Positions 42,852-52,445 of a stretch of DNA of 64,000 nucleotides are shown one piece after another; the stretch's first letter is position 1; each line of letters starts with the position of its first letter. A model generated the notes under the pieces. That model saw nothing but the letters and a program-made list of their open reading frames with translations. It made no database searches and had not been told where the DNA came from. The position numbers were made by a program, and so were the translations under genes. Source of the DNA: Streptomyces sp. SAJ15 (lineage in GTDB: Bacteria; Actinomycetota; Actinomycetes; Streptomycetales; Streptomycetaceae); the NCBI RefSeq assembly GCF_007595705.1, contig NZ_NISY01000006.1, positions 413,784-477,783 on the forward strand, written 5' to 3'.

Positions 42852-43433
42852 ATGAGCGGGGCAGCAACCAAGCTGGAGAATGAGGGGGAACCAGTGCCCG
42901 CGACGGAACGCGAATTGCACGAGCAGCACCGGAGCATGACCAAGGAGCTAGCCGCCCGCCACGCTCGCGTCAAGGAACGTGACCCCGACGACCCGGAGAA
43001 CGACAACCAGTACACCGAACTGGTCGAGCGCGCAGAGGAACTGCTGGAGTTCGAGCAGCAGCTGCCGGCCAGGCTCGCGGAACCCCAGCGGCTGAAGAGC
43101 GCAAGCATCGTGCGATGGGCGTGGCGGGTCCAGACCGCCGTAGCCGTAGGGCTCGCCATTGCTGCTCTCGCCCTCGGGCATACCGCTTGGTGGCTCGTGC
43201 TGCTCATTCCCCATCTGGCGGCCACGCTGATGGGCTGGTCGATCACCGTGACCGCCAAGCAGCACAAGCAACAGCGCACCATTGCGGTCGCCCTTCAAGT
43301 CGAGGGGCTCCTGGTCGTCCTCGTGGTGCTCGGCGTGATCTCTCCCTGGTGGATCATCGCTATCGTCATCGGCTGGATCGGCATCGGGGCGTTCTCGGAA
43401 GACAGCCCCGCGGGCCAGGGGGTGAAGAAGTAA
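42852..43433 (+). CDS. Membrane protein with N-terminal coiled coil
   Basis: 193 residues from ATG 42852. The first 85 residues are charged and helical (LHEQHRSMTKELAARHARVK; YTELVERAEELLEFEQQL). Four membrane helices follow (QTAVAVGLAIAALALGHTAW, LVLLIPHLAATLMGW, VALQVEGLLVVLVVLGV, WWIIAIVIGWIGIGAF). The stop TAA shares its last base with the next ATG (TAATG), so the two products are coupled. No family recognised. It follows the RiPP operon by 324 bases. Confidence 0.75.
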   Translation: MSGAATKLENEGEPVPATERELHEQHRSMTKELAARHARVKERDPDDPENDNQYTELVERAEELLEFEQQLPARLAEPQRLKSASIVRWAWRVQTAVAVGLAIAALALGHTAWWLVLLIPHLAATLMGWSITVTAKQHKQQRTIAVALQVEGLLVVLVVLGVISPWWIIAIVIGWIGIGAFSEDSPAGQGVKK

Positions 43434-44392
43434 TGGAGGACGTGGACCGCCAGCTTCGCGACACCGACCGACACATGCGCGACCTGGACAGCCGTCTCGA
43501 TGACCTCGAAACCGATCACCAGACCCTGAGCCGTAAGTTCGGCTACACCGAGGACCTGGACTACGAACTGCGCGACATCCGTGAGGACATATCCGGATGC
43601 GATGACAAGATCGACAAACTCGAAGAGGAACTCGACGACCGCATCGGGAGCACGGAACAAGACATCAAGCGACTCATGCAGCACGTGCGGCTACTCGAAG
43701 GGCAGATCAAGGTCGCTCAAGGGGTACCTGCGGCAGACCTGGACACCGTCACCAAGGACCAGCAAGCCCTCGCACGCACCATGGAGCGGGGCTGGAACGC
43801 CCGGAACCTCCTCCTCAGCGACCACGACCGCCGCACCCACCAGGTGCGTGTCCGACATCACCAGGACACCGCGGCCAAGCACCGGGCAGCGCGCACCGCG
43901 GTCGTCCAGGCTGTCGGCGCATTCACTGAAAGCCGCTACGGCACCAGTGACCACTCCGAGGCAGCGAGCCACCTCCGCACCCGGATCGCCGACGAAACGA
44001 GGCTGCGACAGGACCTCGTGCGGCAGGCACCCGCGGCCGAGGAATCCGCGAAGGCCCTTGCGGACGACGCTTCCACTCGCGCAGACCAACAGCCGGCGAT
44101 GGCAGCTGGCGAGCGGGCGGAGAAGCGCCTCACCCTCGCCCTGCGCAGCCGCCTGACCGACGCCGTCAGCAGCCGATCACTGCTGCCAGCCTGGTTCGTC
44201 ACCGTCCTTGGAGCAGCGCCGCCCGCCCGCCACACGGACCAGTGGTTGGAGACGGCCACCGGCGTCCTGCTGTACCGCCTCACCTACAAGATCACCGACC
44301 AAGTCGTCGCCCTCGGCCCTAAGCCGTCAGACATCGACCGGTACCGCCGCAGCTGGCACGAACAGCTGTCTAAGGGCCTGCGCCGCTGGTGA
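43433..44392 (+). CDS. Coiled-coil protein, partner of the membrane protein
   Basis: 319 residues. Residues 1-90 are a strong coiled coil (RHMRDLDSRLDDLETDHQTL; DDKIDKLEEELDDRIGSTEQ). A second helical region covers 130-230. The C-terminal globular part reads LPAWFVTVLGAAPP, GVLLYRLTYKITDQVVALGP then RYRRSWHEQL, a pattern I associate with Streptomyces mobile-element proteins of unknown role. It overlaps the upstream membrane protein gene (TAATG). The pair could form a membrane-tethered complex; this is inference. Confidence 0.75.
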   Translation: MEDVDRQLRDTDRHMRDLDSRLDDLETDHQTLSRKFGYTEDLDYELRDIREDISGCDDKIDKLEEELDDRIGSTEQDIKRLMQHVRLLEGQIKVAQGVPAADLDTVTKDQQALARTMERGWNARNLLLSDHDRRTHQVRVRHHQDTAAKHRAARTAVVQAVGAFTESRYGTSDHSEAASHLRTRIADETRLRQDLVRQAPAAEESAKALADDASTRADQQPAMAAGERAEKRLTLALRSRLTDAVSSRSLLPAWFVTVLGAAPPARHTDQWLETATGVLLYRLTYKITDQVVALGPKPSDIDRYRRSWHEQLSKGLRRW

Positions 44393-45613
44393 CCAAGACA
44401 GTCCAGGGCAAGGCCACCTGCGCCATCGAGTCAACAGGCGCCGCTCACCCGGCCCGCGAACCAGCGCATACTCCCTTCTTCAGTCCATGCGGGGGAGCCG
44501 GCCCCGCGCGGCGACCCCGGTGCATGCCGGCCGGCTTTGACGATCGCCTGCCAGACCGGCGAAGCGACGGCGGCCGGCCGCCAGACACAGCAGGCCTTGC
44601 CGGCCGGTTGCCCCGGCCCCACTACGGCCAGCTGCTCATAGGTCGCACACATCTCCGGCTCGCGGTCGGGCGGGTCCTGACCGGCCCGCAGTCCGCCGCC
44701 CGGCCCGGTGTCGTGCGCAGAGTGAATGTCACTGCCGCGCAGAGTAGATGTCAGCGCTCCTTCGAGAGGTGATGCGCTGGCTCTCGCGACACATGTGGGT
44801 GACAGCCCCAAATCCGTGCCCGTCATCGGGGCTGGCGTCGTTCCGCGGGCTGGGTGGGTCAGCCGTGGTTGGGACCGACTGGCCCGGCAGCCGCTGACGT
44901 CCCGAATGCCGGACCGCGCCAGACTGCGCAGTGTGGGAGAGGTTGTCACAAGGTCCCGCCGCCCGGCTGGCGCCGACTTCGCGGTCCGGGCCGGGACGGC
45001 GGCCCGCCGATCGGGCCGACCGGAACCCCTCGACGCCGCGGCCCGCGTGGCCGCGACACCGCTGCGGCGTACGGCCGCGCGGACACGGCCCTACATCTGC
45101 TCGGGGAAGCGCACGATGAGCTGGGCACCGGCCCCGGCCGCCTGCGGCCATCCTGGACGCGTCCGGCATGGTGGCCCTGACCGCTGAAGTCGTTTCAACC
45201 ACTGCGTCCCACGCAGGTCGTGTCGCTTTACACGGAGGCTGAGCCTCGGCGTTGTGCCGCGTTACGACGAGCCATCTTGTTCCTTTTCCGACTTCCTGCT
45301 GTGACGGAGATCACGGGTCTTGGTCTGCCGGGATCTGACCATATGTGGGGCGCGCTGACACCGAGGCCGGCTCGACGATCCCGCTCAGCTGGTTCGGCGC
45401 GTGGTTGTGGCGTTCCTCCGTCGCCTGTGAAACCGAGGTGCCCCGGACGGCATCAGTAGGGTACCGTGCGGGCCATGTCGAGCCCCGAGTCGGACACGGT
45501 GGGGGCTTTCGGTCACGCCGTCAGCCCCCTGAACCACTGAGTTCACAGCCTTTCCGCCACGCCGTGTTGTGCGGCCGGGCGAGCGCGCCCTTGGGCGCTG
45601 ACCGCGGTGACGA
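44393..45613. other. 1.2-kb stretch without an intact gene
   Basis: Frames are open on both strands, but none holds a recognised domain or ribosome site. A short plus-strand patch near 45060-45140 (YGRADTALHLLGEAHDELGT) faintly resembles TPR-type regulator tails. The stretch is probably eroded DNA. Confidence 0.35.
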
Positions 45614-45654
45614 GATGCCCTTCCTCGTGCTTCTTCTCGCCTCGGAGTCACTCG

Positions 45655-46851
45655 ATGCCTCTTCCGCTGTACCTGCTTGCCATGGCGGTCTTCGCCATGG
45701 GCACCTCGGAATTCATGCTCGCCGGCCTCCTACCAGACATCGCCTCGGACTTTGATGTCACAGTCGGGACAGCAGGCATGCTCACCTCGGCCTTCGCGAT
45801 CGGAATGATCGTCGGTGCCCCACTCATGGCCGGGCTTGCCCGCAACTGGCCCGGACGGTTCAGCCTGCTTGGATTCGTCTTCGTGTTCTCGGCTGCCCAC
45901 GCCGTGGGCGCTGCCACTTCGAGCTTCTCTGTCCTGTTCGCGACCCGGGTCTTCGCAGCGCTCGCGAACGCGGGGTTCCTTGCCGTAGCTCTGACGACTG
46001 CGGGCACGCTGGTCTCTTCCGACAAGAAGGGACGCGCGCTCGCGGTGCTGCTGTCGGGCACCACGGTGGCCACGATCGCCGGCGTCCCAGGGGGAACGGT
46101 AGTTGGCTCACTTCTGGGCTGGCGGGCCACTTTCTGGGCCGTCGCCGCGCTCTGTCTGCCCACAGCCGTCGGCATCCTGAAGGGAATTCCGGCGCGGCCT
46201 GCGATGGAAGTAGCTGATGGACCGGCCATGCGCTCAGAGGTCGCAGAGCTGAAACGTCCGCGGTTGCTCCTGGTCATGCTGCTCGGCGCGCTGGTGAACG
46301 CGGCGACCTTCGCAAGCTTCACCTTCCTCGCCCCCGTGGTGACCGACACCGCCGGGCTTGGCGAACTGTGGATCTCTGTCGCTCTGGTGCTCTTCGGTGT
46401 CGGTTCCTTCGCCGGGGTCACGGTCGCCGGCCGGATGTCCGACCAGCACCCTGGCGCGGTTATCGCAGTCGGCGGTCCGCTGCTGCTCATCGGCTGGCCG
46501 GCCCTAGCCGCGCTGGCCGACAAGCCGGTCGCCCTGTTCACCCTCGTGTTCGTTCAAGGCGCACTGTCGTTCGCGCTGGGCAGCACGCTGATCACACGGG
46601 TTCTCTACGAGGCGGCAGGAGCCCCCACGATGGCCGGCTCCTACGCGACCGCCGCACTCAACGTCGGCGCCGCCGTCGGACCACTCATCGCCGCGACCAC
46701 CCTCACCACCGCAGCTGGGGACCTCGGACCGCTCTGGGCAAGCGGACTTCTCGTCGCGCTGGCGCTGCTCGTCGCGTTCCCCTTGCGCAGTGTGATCGCA
46801 GGTGGTCGGAGCAGCGAGTCGCTCCAGGGACACGCGCGAACGTCCCGTTGA
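45655..46851 (+). CDS. cmx: MFS chloramphenicol exporter, Cmx/CmlR-like
   Basis: 398 residues with 12 predicted membrane helices. LLAMAVFAMGTSEFMLAGLL at the start, TRVFAALANAGFLAVAL and RALAVLLSGTTVATIAGVPG, and STLITRVLYEAAGAPTMAGS are near-identical to the Cmx/CmlR/CmlA drug:H+ antiporter group. It exports chloramphenicol-type amphenicols; specificity is inferred from family. ATG 45655 follows GGAG. Its last codons (RTSR) come from an adjoining IS481 remnant, so the C-terminus has been altered slightly. An out-of-frame ORF from ATG 45614 runs across the ribosome site and may act as an attenuator leader. Confidence 0.85.
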   Translation: MPLPLYLLAMAVFAMGTSEFMLAGLLPDIASDFDVTVGTAGMLTSAFAIGMIVGAPLMAGLARNWPGRFSLLGFVFVFSAAHAVGAATSSFSVLFATRVFAALANAGFLAVALTTAGTLVSSDKKGRALAVLLSGTTVATIAGVPGGTVVGSLLGWRATFWAVAALCLPTAVGILKGIPARPAMEVADGPAMRSEVAELKRPRLLLVMLLGALVNAATFASFTFLAPVVTDTAGLGELWISVALVLFGVGSFAGVTVAGRMSDQHPGAVIAVGGPLLLIGWPALAALADKPVALFTLVFVQGALSFALGSTLITRVLYEAAGAPTMAGSYATAALNVGAAVGPLIAATTLTTAAGDLGPLWASGLLVALALLVAFPLRSVIAGGRSSESLQGHARTSR

Positions 46852-46990
46852 GCATCGAGGGATGGCGAATGCTCGTCGAGCGCTGCCGCACCCGTCCGAT
46901 CGCCCACGGCGCCGCGCCAGCGTCTCCCGCGCCTGCCTGTTCAAGTGGAAGAACCGGTACGACACGTATGGCGAGAGGCGTCTCAGCTGT
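46839..46990 (+). mobile_element. IS481-family transposase N-terminal remnant
   Basis: NVPLSIEGWRMLVERCRTRP then IAHGAA, and after a frameshift SVSRACLFKWKNRYDTYGER. This equals the IS481 opening (LTPEGRxRLVERCRTRPIAH...SRACxSKWxNRYRxYGE). It overlaps the 3' end of the exporter by 13 bases. The rest of the element is missing. Confidence 0.7.
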
Positions 46991-47019
46991 GACGACGCGG
47001 TGGAAGGTACGGCGCTCGC

Positions 47020-47388
47020 TCGGCGGCCAGCAACGAAGTCACCTGGAAGAACAAGCTCACTGGCAAGTGCCTGGACGCCGCTCCGGGCATGGTCCTTCTG
47101 GGCGACTGCAATCCTCGGGTCTCCATCTGGATTGAGACGAAGCAGCCCGACGGCACGTACGTGCTCAAGAACAAGGTGACGAAGAAATGCCTCGACAGCA
47201 AGGCGAGCGGCAAGGTCTACCTTTACCGGTGCAACGGCGGCGACAACCAGAAGTGGATTGAGACCAAGGACGGCTTCGGCTGGAAGCTGGTGGACAAAGC
47301 CACCAAGCGCACCCTCTCTGGGTGGGACAACGGAACGGTTACCACGGAGAAGTACGACGGCGGCCTCAAAGGCCAGCGCTGGAGCTGA
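47020..47388 (+). pseudogene. Ricin-type beta-trefoil lectin domain, 5'-truncated
   Basis: SNEVTWKNKLTGKCLDAAPG, VLKNKVTKKCLDSKASGKVY, LYRCNGGDNQKWIETKD and GWKLVDKATKRTLSGWDNGT form the three lobes of a beta-trefoil with two QxW-like motifs. A single domain of about 115 residues is present without a signal peptide; the sequence before SNEVTW changes frame. An internal ATG (47089) lies inside lobe 1. It is probably the remnant of a secreted carbohydrate-binding protein cut by the IS481 insertion. Confidence 0.6.
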
Positions 47389-47829
47389 TTCCGTAAGGTG
47401 CTGACCCGGCGGAGCCACCGCTGGGTCAGTGCGCGTCCAGCGTGACCGTGCGTGCACCAGAAGCGGTCACCGCGGTGGATGCGGGCGGAATCAACGGCGC
47501 GGCCGACCTCGCGGTAGGTGATGCCCGTGTTGTGCGAGATCGGGCTGAGCGCGGGATCCGCCGCAGGCGGGCGATCTCCGGGCCGCCGTCAGAGAGGCAA
47601 CGCGTGGTGCCCCGGTGGCACCGGTGTCTTCGCCCGGCGCACGTCCGCACGGCGCTGCTCATGCGTCGCTGGCGTAAGTCCGACGAGATGTAATGCGCTG
47701 TCCGTAGCAGCCCATCACGCTGAAACGCTTCACATGCCGTCTCGTCTCACCGCCGCCGACTGGGGATCATTGGAGGAACACGGCGGGGCCTACCACGCGA
47801 TCCAAAACCGCCGGGGCGAGAGGAGTCCC
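47389..47829. other. Intergenic before the YVTN/IPT gene
   Basis: About 440 bases. No recognisable gene. The frame of the downstream gene stays open upstream to 47518 but changes to unstructured, Arg-rich sequence. The AGGAG ribosome site before ATG 47830 fixes the real start. Confidence 0.4.
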
Positions 47830-49362
47830 ATGTCCAAAGCCGAAACCGCCTCGGCCCGCCCGCTTCCGATGCCGGCTACGGCCGCTGCGGCGAACGGTTC
47901 CGCGCGCCTGGCGGATCCCAGCCCCATTCCCGTCGGTCCCAGCCCCGTCTCCATCGCCTTCACCCCCGACGGAACCCGCGCCTACGTGACCAACTCCGGT
48001 GGCGACACTGTCAGTGTCATCGACACGGCCACCAACACCGTCACGGGCACCGTCACCGTGGGCGCCGCACCGTGGGGCGTGGCGATCCACCCTGACGGGA
48101 CCCGCGCCTACGTCACCAACTCCACCGCCGGGACCGTCAGCGTCATCAACACGACCACTAACACCGTCATCGCCACCATCACCGTGGGCGGGACCCGCGC
48201 CTACGTCACCAACTCCACCGCCGGGACCGTCAGCCTCATCAACACGACCACTAACACCGTCATCGCCACCATCACCGTGGGCACCAGCCCACACGGAGTA
48301 GCCGTCACCCCCGACGGAACCCGCGCCTACGTCGCCAACTCCGGCACCACCACCGTCAGCGTCATCGACACCACCACCAACACCGCCACCCGCATCAACA
48401 CCGCGACCAGCCCGGCGTTCCTGGCCGCCTCCCCGGACGGGAGCCTCGTCTATGCCACGATGACCGCCGCAGGCACGGTCACGGTGATCAACCCGAGCAC
48501 CGACACCATCACCCGCACGATCCCCGGATTCAGCGGGGCACAAGGGATCTCCCCTACCCCGGACGGCCGTCACCTGTACGTCGTCAACAACGCCACCAGC
48601 GCCGTTCGCGTCCTGAGGAGGCCGGCCGCCATCTCCCCCAACCAGGGTTCCTTGGGTGGCGGGACGCCGGTGACCATCATCGGCCATGGCTTCACCAACA
48701 CCAGCTCCGTACACTTCGGCACCCATGAGGCGACCGACGTCGTGGTCGTCAACGACACCACCATCACCGCCGTCACCCCAGCGGGCACGGGAAGCGTCAC
48801 GGTCAGAGTGACCGCCGCAGGAGGAACAGCGGTCATCGGCCGCTTCTACTACCGGCTTCTGCCGGTTATCGACAGCACCTCGGTATCCTCCGGGCCGATG
48901 AGCGGAGGCAGCCTCCTCACCATCACCGGCCGCAGGTTCATCGGCGTCAAACAGGTGTGGTTCAAGAACGTCGCAGTCGTCCCCACCATCCTGTCGGACA
49001 CCCAGATGACCGTCGTCGTCCCGCCCTCGGCCCTGGCGCGCACCGTCCCCATCCATACGGCCAACCGGGGAGGCGTCTCCAACAGCTCCTCCTACACCTA
49101 CCTCGGCGGCCCGGCCATCACCAGCATCAGCCCGATCTCGGGTTCACGGACCGGCTCTCGTGCCGTCAACATCAACGGCACCTCGCTGGCCCAGGTCACC
49201 AGCGTGACCTTCGCAGGCAACCCCGCCATCACCTTCAAGGCCACATCCGACATCAAAATCCAGGCCATCACGCCGCCGGGCACGCCCGGCCCCGCGGCCG
49301 TCGTCGTCAGGACAGCCAGCGGCGCCACGGCCACCTCCCCCATCCCCTACACCTACACCTAA
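47830..49362 (+). CDS. YVTN beta-propeller plus IPT/TIG repeat protein
   Basis: 510 residues. Residues 30-265 hold YVTN repeats (SIAFTPDGTRAYVTNSGGDT, VSVIDTATNTVTGTVTVG) that build a beta-propeller. Residues 268-510 hold three IPT/TIG immunoglobulin-like domains (ISPNQGSLGGGTPVTIIGHG; SVSSGPMSGGSLLTITGRRF; ISPISGSRTGSRAVNINGTS). No signal peptide is seen at the N-terminus, although the architecture is typical of secreted adhesin-like proteins. One repeat unit is exactly duplicated at DNA level (48097-48282) and lacks part of a blade, so the propeller may be irregular. Confidence 0.85.
   Translation: MSKAETASARPLPMPATAAAANGSARLADPSPIPVGPSPVSIAFTPDGTRAYVTNSGGDTVSVIDTATNTVTGTVTVGAAPWGVAIHPDGTRAYVTNSTAGTVSVINTTTNTVIATITVGGTRAYVTNSTAGTVSLINTTTNTVIATITVGTSPHGVAVTPDGTRAYVANSGTTTVSVIDTTTNTATRINTATSPAFLAASPDGSLVYATMTAAGTVTVINPSTDTITRTIPGFSGAQGISPTPDGRHLYVVNNATSAVRVLRRPAAISPNQGSLGGGTPVTIIGHGFTNTSSVHFGTHEATDVVVVNDTTITAVTPAGTGSVTVRVTAAGGTAVIGRFYYRLLPVIDSTSVSSGPMSGGSLLTITGRRFIGVKQVWFKNVAVVPTILSDTQMTVVVPPSALARTVPIHTANRGGVSNSSSYTYLGGPAITSISPISGSRTGSRAVNINGTSLAQVTSVTFAGNPAITFKATSDIKIQAITPPGTPGPAAVVVRTASGATATSPIPYTYT
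48097..48282 (+). repeat. 93-bp tandem duplication inside the propeller
   Basis: 48097-48189 and 48190-48282 are near-identical (one G/C difference seen, Val to Leu). Each encodes 31 residues. The joined copies lack the PxGVAVTPD connector present at the other blades, so the copies arose by slippage or unequal recombination. Confidence 0.8.
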
Positions 49363-49749
49363 TCCGCAGACATACGCCCCACGACGGCACGCGTGCGACG
49401 GGCATGCGACTCGGTGGCTTTGCTCACGTCTAGGAGCAGCACTTCGACGGCGCTTTGGGCGTCGCTCTCCTCAGGGTGATTGTCGACATGCTCACGGGCG
49501 GGAACAGCACGCGGGCCTTCCTTGCGGGACCATCGCGGCCGTCACTCTCTCCCTGGTCCCCGCTTCGGATGCGCCCGATAGGCGAGTAACTCTTTGTAGC
49601 CAACGCCTGGGGGTGCGGCTGCGACTGCGGGGGTGCTCGCACGGTCGGGTCACCCTGGGTGCAGGCGCGCGGTTCCCGATGTGGACTGTGTTCGTCCCGT
49701 CAGGTGTGCGGAGCGATCCGTGATCCGTGCCGAGTGGAGGAACGTACTA
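49363..49749. other. Intergenic, no gene seen
   Basis: About 390 bases between the propeller gene and the hydrolase. There is a GGAGGA ribosome site at its right end; nothing else is recognised. Confidence 0.4.
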
Positions 49750-50442
49750 GTGGCATCGAGGAAGCCGAGCATCGTCTTCGCCCATGGCCTGTGGGCCGAC
49801 GGCTCCAGTTTCAGCAAGCTGATCCCCACTCTTCAGCGCGACGGCCATGAGGTGATCTCCGCGCAGAACACCCTGGACTCGCTGGAGGGCGAAGTCGATG
49901 CCGTCCACCGCGCCCTGGAACGGGTCAGCGCCCCAGCGATCCTCGTCGGCCACTCCTGGGGCGGATTCGTCATCAGCGCCGCTGGCAACCACAGCAAGGT
50001 CGCCGGGCTGGTCTACCTCGCCGCGCTCAGCCCGGAGGCCGGAGAAAGCGCCCAGGAGCAGATCGGCAACTTCACCCAGCCCGAGCTGTTCTCCCACCTG
50101 GAGGAGGAGAACGGGCGGATCTGGATCGCCCGCGACGGCATCTCCTACTTCTGCGGAGACCTTTCCCCAGAGGACCAGCAGCTCGTCTGGGCGACCCAGG
50201 GCGCCCCACGCGCAGAGATGCTCACCTCCACGACCGACAACCCCGCCTGGAAGTCCAAGCCCACCTGGTACCTCCTCACCACCCAGGATCAGGCCGTCCA
50301 CCCCGACCTGCAACGCTTTGTCTCCCAGCGCATGGACTCCACCACCGTCGAGGTCAACAGCGCCCACGTCCCGATGCTCTCCCAGCCCGAGGCCGTCCTC
50401 GACCTGATCCGCAAAGCAGCCGACGCCGTGGCCACGGCATAG
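49750..50442 (+). CDS. Alpha/beta hydrolase (EstC/salicylate-esterase-like)
   Basis: 230 residues from GTG 49750 after GGAGGA. The oxyanion segment is VFAHGLWADGSSF, the nucleophile elbow is LVGHSWGGFVISAAG (Ser at about 75), the acid is in TTQDQAVHPDLQ, and the histidine is in SAHVPMLSQPEAV. It belongs to the alpha/beta hydrolase_6 group, which includes plant SABP2-like and EstC-like esterases. The substrate is unknown. It is cytoplasmic and alone in its transcription unit. Confidence 0.85.
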   Translation: MASRKPSIVFAHGLWADGSSFSKLIPTLQRDGHEVISAQNTLDSLEGEVDAVHRALERVSAPAILVGHSWGGFVISAAGNHSKVAGLVYLAALSPEAGESAQEQIGNFTQPELFSHLEEENGRIWIARDGISYFCGDLSPEDQQLVWATQGAPRAEMLTSTTDNPAWKSKPTWYLLTTQDQAVHPDLQRFVSQRMDSTTVEVNSAHVPMLSQPEAVLDLIRKAADAVATA

Positions 50443-50667
50443 GGCCGCTTACAGTGAGCTACCGTCGGGCTATACGAGAGCATGACCGCGAAGGCCAGCA
50501 GCTACGGGGGAAGCCCCGGCCCTGCCCAGCGAAGAGCCGGGCAGCCAAGGTGCCCCCTGTTCTCGTAGACACCGACTTCGCTTCCACGCGGGTGCCTCCC
50601 GCACCTCTGAACATTCGCTGTTCGTGAGTCGCGTACATAGCCAGACTCTGCCCTGTTCTTCCTAAGC

Positions 50668-50850
50668 TACGTCGAAGCCCGGTGGGGTCGTGGATGCCGG
50701 GGAGCGGACCGGCGAGCATCTCCAGCACCAGGCCGTGCGCGGTCAGCTCCGCCGCGTCCCGCGCCCAGCCTCTTCATCTCGTACACGGTGAAGATCACCC
50801 GGCAGTGCGGGGCGTGCGCCTTGACCTCCCGCGCCGTCCTCAGCGCCCCC
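50668..50850 (-). mobile_element. Serine recombinase (resolvase) remnant
   Basis: Leftward: ALRTAREVKAHAPHCRVIFT, VYEMKRLG, then after a frameshift RDAAELTAHGLVLEMLAGPL and PGIHDPTG. This is the central part of Streptomyces resolvase-type recombinases (YEMKRLGR...LEMLAGPLPGIYDP). The catalytic N-terminal serine segment and the DNA-binding part are missing. Confidence 0.65.
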
Positions 50851-50900
50851 TCGAACCGGGGCGGACCCGCACCCGGGCCGCCTGGCTGGTCCCGTGCCGC

Positions 50901-51745
50901 CTACGCGCCGGCCGGGCCAGTGGTGGTGGTCGAGGAAGACGCGGGCGCGCTCATCGAGCTCGGCCGCGACCCGTACGCCGCGGGCCGGTACGGGCGCAGG
51001 CCGGAGCGCAGGGAGCGGACGGCCTTGAGGGTGCGGGTGGACTTCACCCCGGCCATGGTGTCGATCGCGCAGCCCCAGGTGGTGCACGCCTGCTCGATGC
51101 TGCCCTGCTTGGCCTGCTGCTCGGCCTGGGCTACCAGGTCGAGGGCGGTGATCCGCGCGTACGTCGCTCCGGGCCGGCTGGCCGCCGCGGTCGCGTACTG
51201 GTGGGCGGCGTTCGGGCGGTCGCCAAGGGTCTCGAAGACCTTCGCCGTGCGGGAGTGAACGGTGGCCGCCGGTGGGCCCCACACCAGGGCCCACAACGGC
51301 ACCTCGTCCTCGGCCCTGGCCGCCAGCGCGGTCTCGGCGAGTTGGACGTCGGCGAGGGCGCGCCGGGTCTGGCCGGTCTTGGCGAGCGCGTGCGCGTGGG
51401 TGACGGCGAACAGGGCCTCGACCTGCTGGCCGACGCGGCCCCTGGCGCGCTCCCAGCCGCTCTCGGCGAGGGCCAGGCAGTGCTCGGGCCGGTGCAGCTT
51501 CATGCCCTGCCGGGACATCGTGCGCATCACGAAGCCGTCCTGTCCGGCGACGCCGGACGCCCGCGCGAGGGCGAGGGACTGGAGGTAGTAGCGCTGGGCG
51601 AGGCCCTGTTCCCCGCTGTCGTACGCCTTCCAGCCGTACAGGTGGGCCGCTGCCGAGGCGACCGAGAGCGCCTCGGCGCGGACGTCGTCGCTGGCGAACC
51701 GGCCCCGGCACAGCTGCGCGACGTCGGCTGGCGGGCGGCACGGTG
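50901..51745 (-). pseudogene. XRE-type regulator, TPR half only
   Basis: Leftward frame: ALSVASAAAHLYGWKAYDSG, EQGLAQRYYLQSLALARASG, ALFAVTHAHALAKTGQTRRA, KVFETLGDRPNAAHQYATAA. These helical repeats form the C-terminal half of the streptomycete helix-turn-helix/TPR regulators. The N-terminal HTH is missing and the tail reads into low-complexity sequence. It is not functional as read. Confidence 0.6.
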
Positions 51746-51875
51746 GAACCGGGTAGAAGCCGTCGGTGGTCCTTGGCGCCGGCGTCCGGGTGCCGCCGTC
51801 TGAGTACCGTGCGCACCCCGCGATTGAGTACCCGCACGGGTGTCCCGGGCCGGCTGAGCGGCGTTGGATCGAGGC

Positions 51876-52217
51876 ATGCACACAACAGCCCACCCTCCGA
51901 CGTCCCCGGCCCAGGTGTCGGCGGAAAAGGACCGCTCCCGCTTCTGGTCCGTCCTGTGCGCCGTCTCCTTCATGCCGGCGTTCCTGGGAGCTGGTCTGCT
52001 GGCCCTGTCCTCCGAGCGGGCGTCGCGGTGCCTGACGTACGGGGAGGAGTGCAGCCCGGGACTGCCCGATTGGGTGTTCAACTGGGGAGTCGGTCTTGGC
52101 GTTGTCGCCTGCGTCATCGTCCTGGCCGCGCCGAACACACGGGTGCGGCAGGTGGCGCTCGCCGCCCAGGTCCTTGCGGAGTGCGCGGCATTGCTGGTGC
52201 CCCTCAGCCACTCGTGA
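51876..52217 (+). CDS. Small membrane protein (113 aa)
   Basis: It starts at ATG 51876. Three hydrophobic segments are likely (FWSVLCAVSFMPAFLGAGLL; WVFNWGVGLGVVACVIVLAA; VALAAQVLAECAALLVPLS), with a Cys pair in SRCLTYGEECSPGLP between the first two. Function is unknown; a DUF-type integral membrane protein. It is divergent from the TPR remnant. Confidence 0.65.
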   Translation: MHTTAHPPTSPAQVSAEKDRSRFWSVLCAVSFMPAFLGAGLLALSSERASRCLTYGEECSPGLPDWVFNWGVGLGVVACVIVLAAPNTRVRQVALAAQVLAECAALLVPLSHS

Positions 52218-52445
52218 CCCGCCGCCGGGCTGCCGGTCGAGAACAGCCGCCGTAACTCCAAGCGGGACCGGCTAAAACGCCGCTCTCCACGCGGCGCCGT
52301 CCGTCCGCAACCAGGCGCGTTCGTCACGGCAGGCGGATGCGGTGGAGCCGCGCATCGCCAGCGGGTTCCCGGCCAGCGCGGAGCTCTGACGTGGTCCCCG
52401 GCCTGCTACCTCTCTGCCCGGGCCGGACCGTTCACGGGCAGGGGT

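Noticed and set aside
44726..45187. Plus-strand frame as a gene
   Set aside because: No start signal, Arg-rich composition and no family; at most a faint TPR-like patch.
48097..48282. Tandem repeats as a CRISPR or VNTR locus
   Set aside because: Only two adjacent copies without spacers, in frame inside a protein gene.
50743..51885. A 380-codon minus-strand frame overlapping the TPR remnant
   Set aside because: Its translation is Arg/Pro-rich without domains. Only the short resolvase-like piece at its end and the other frame's TPR repeats look real.
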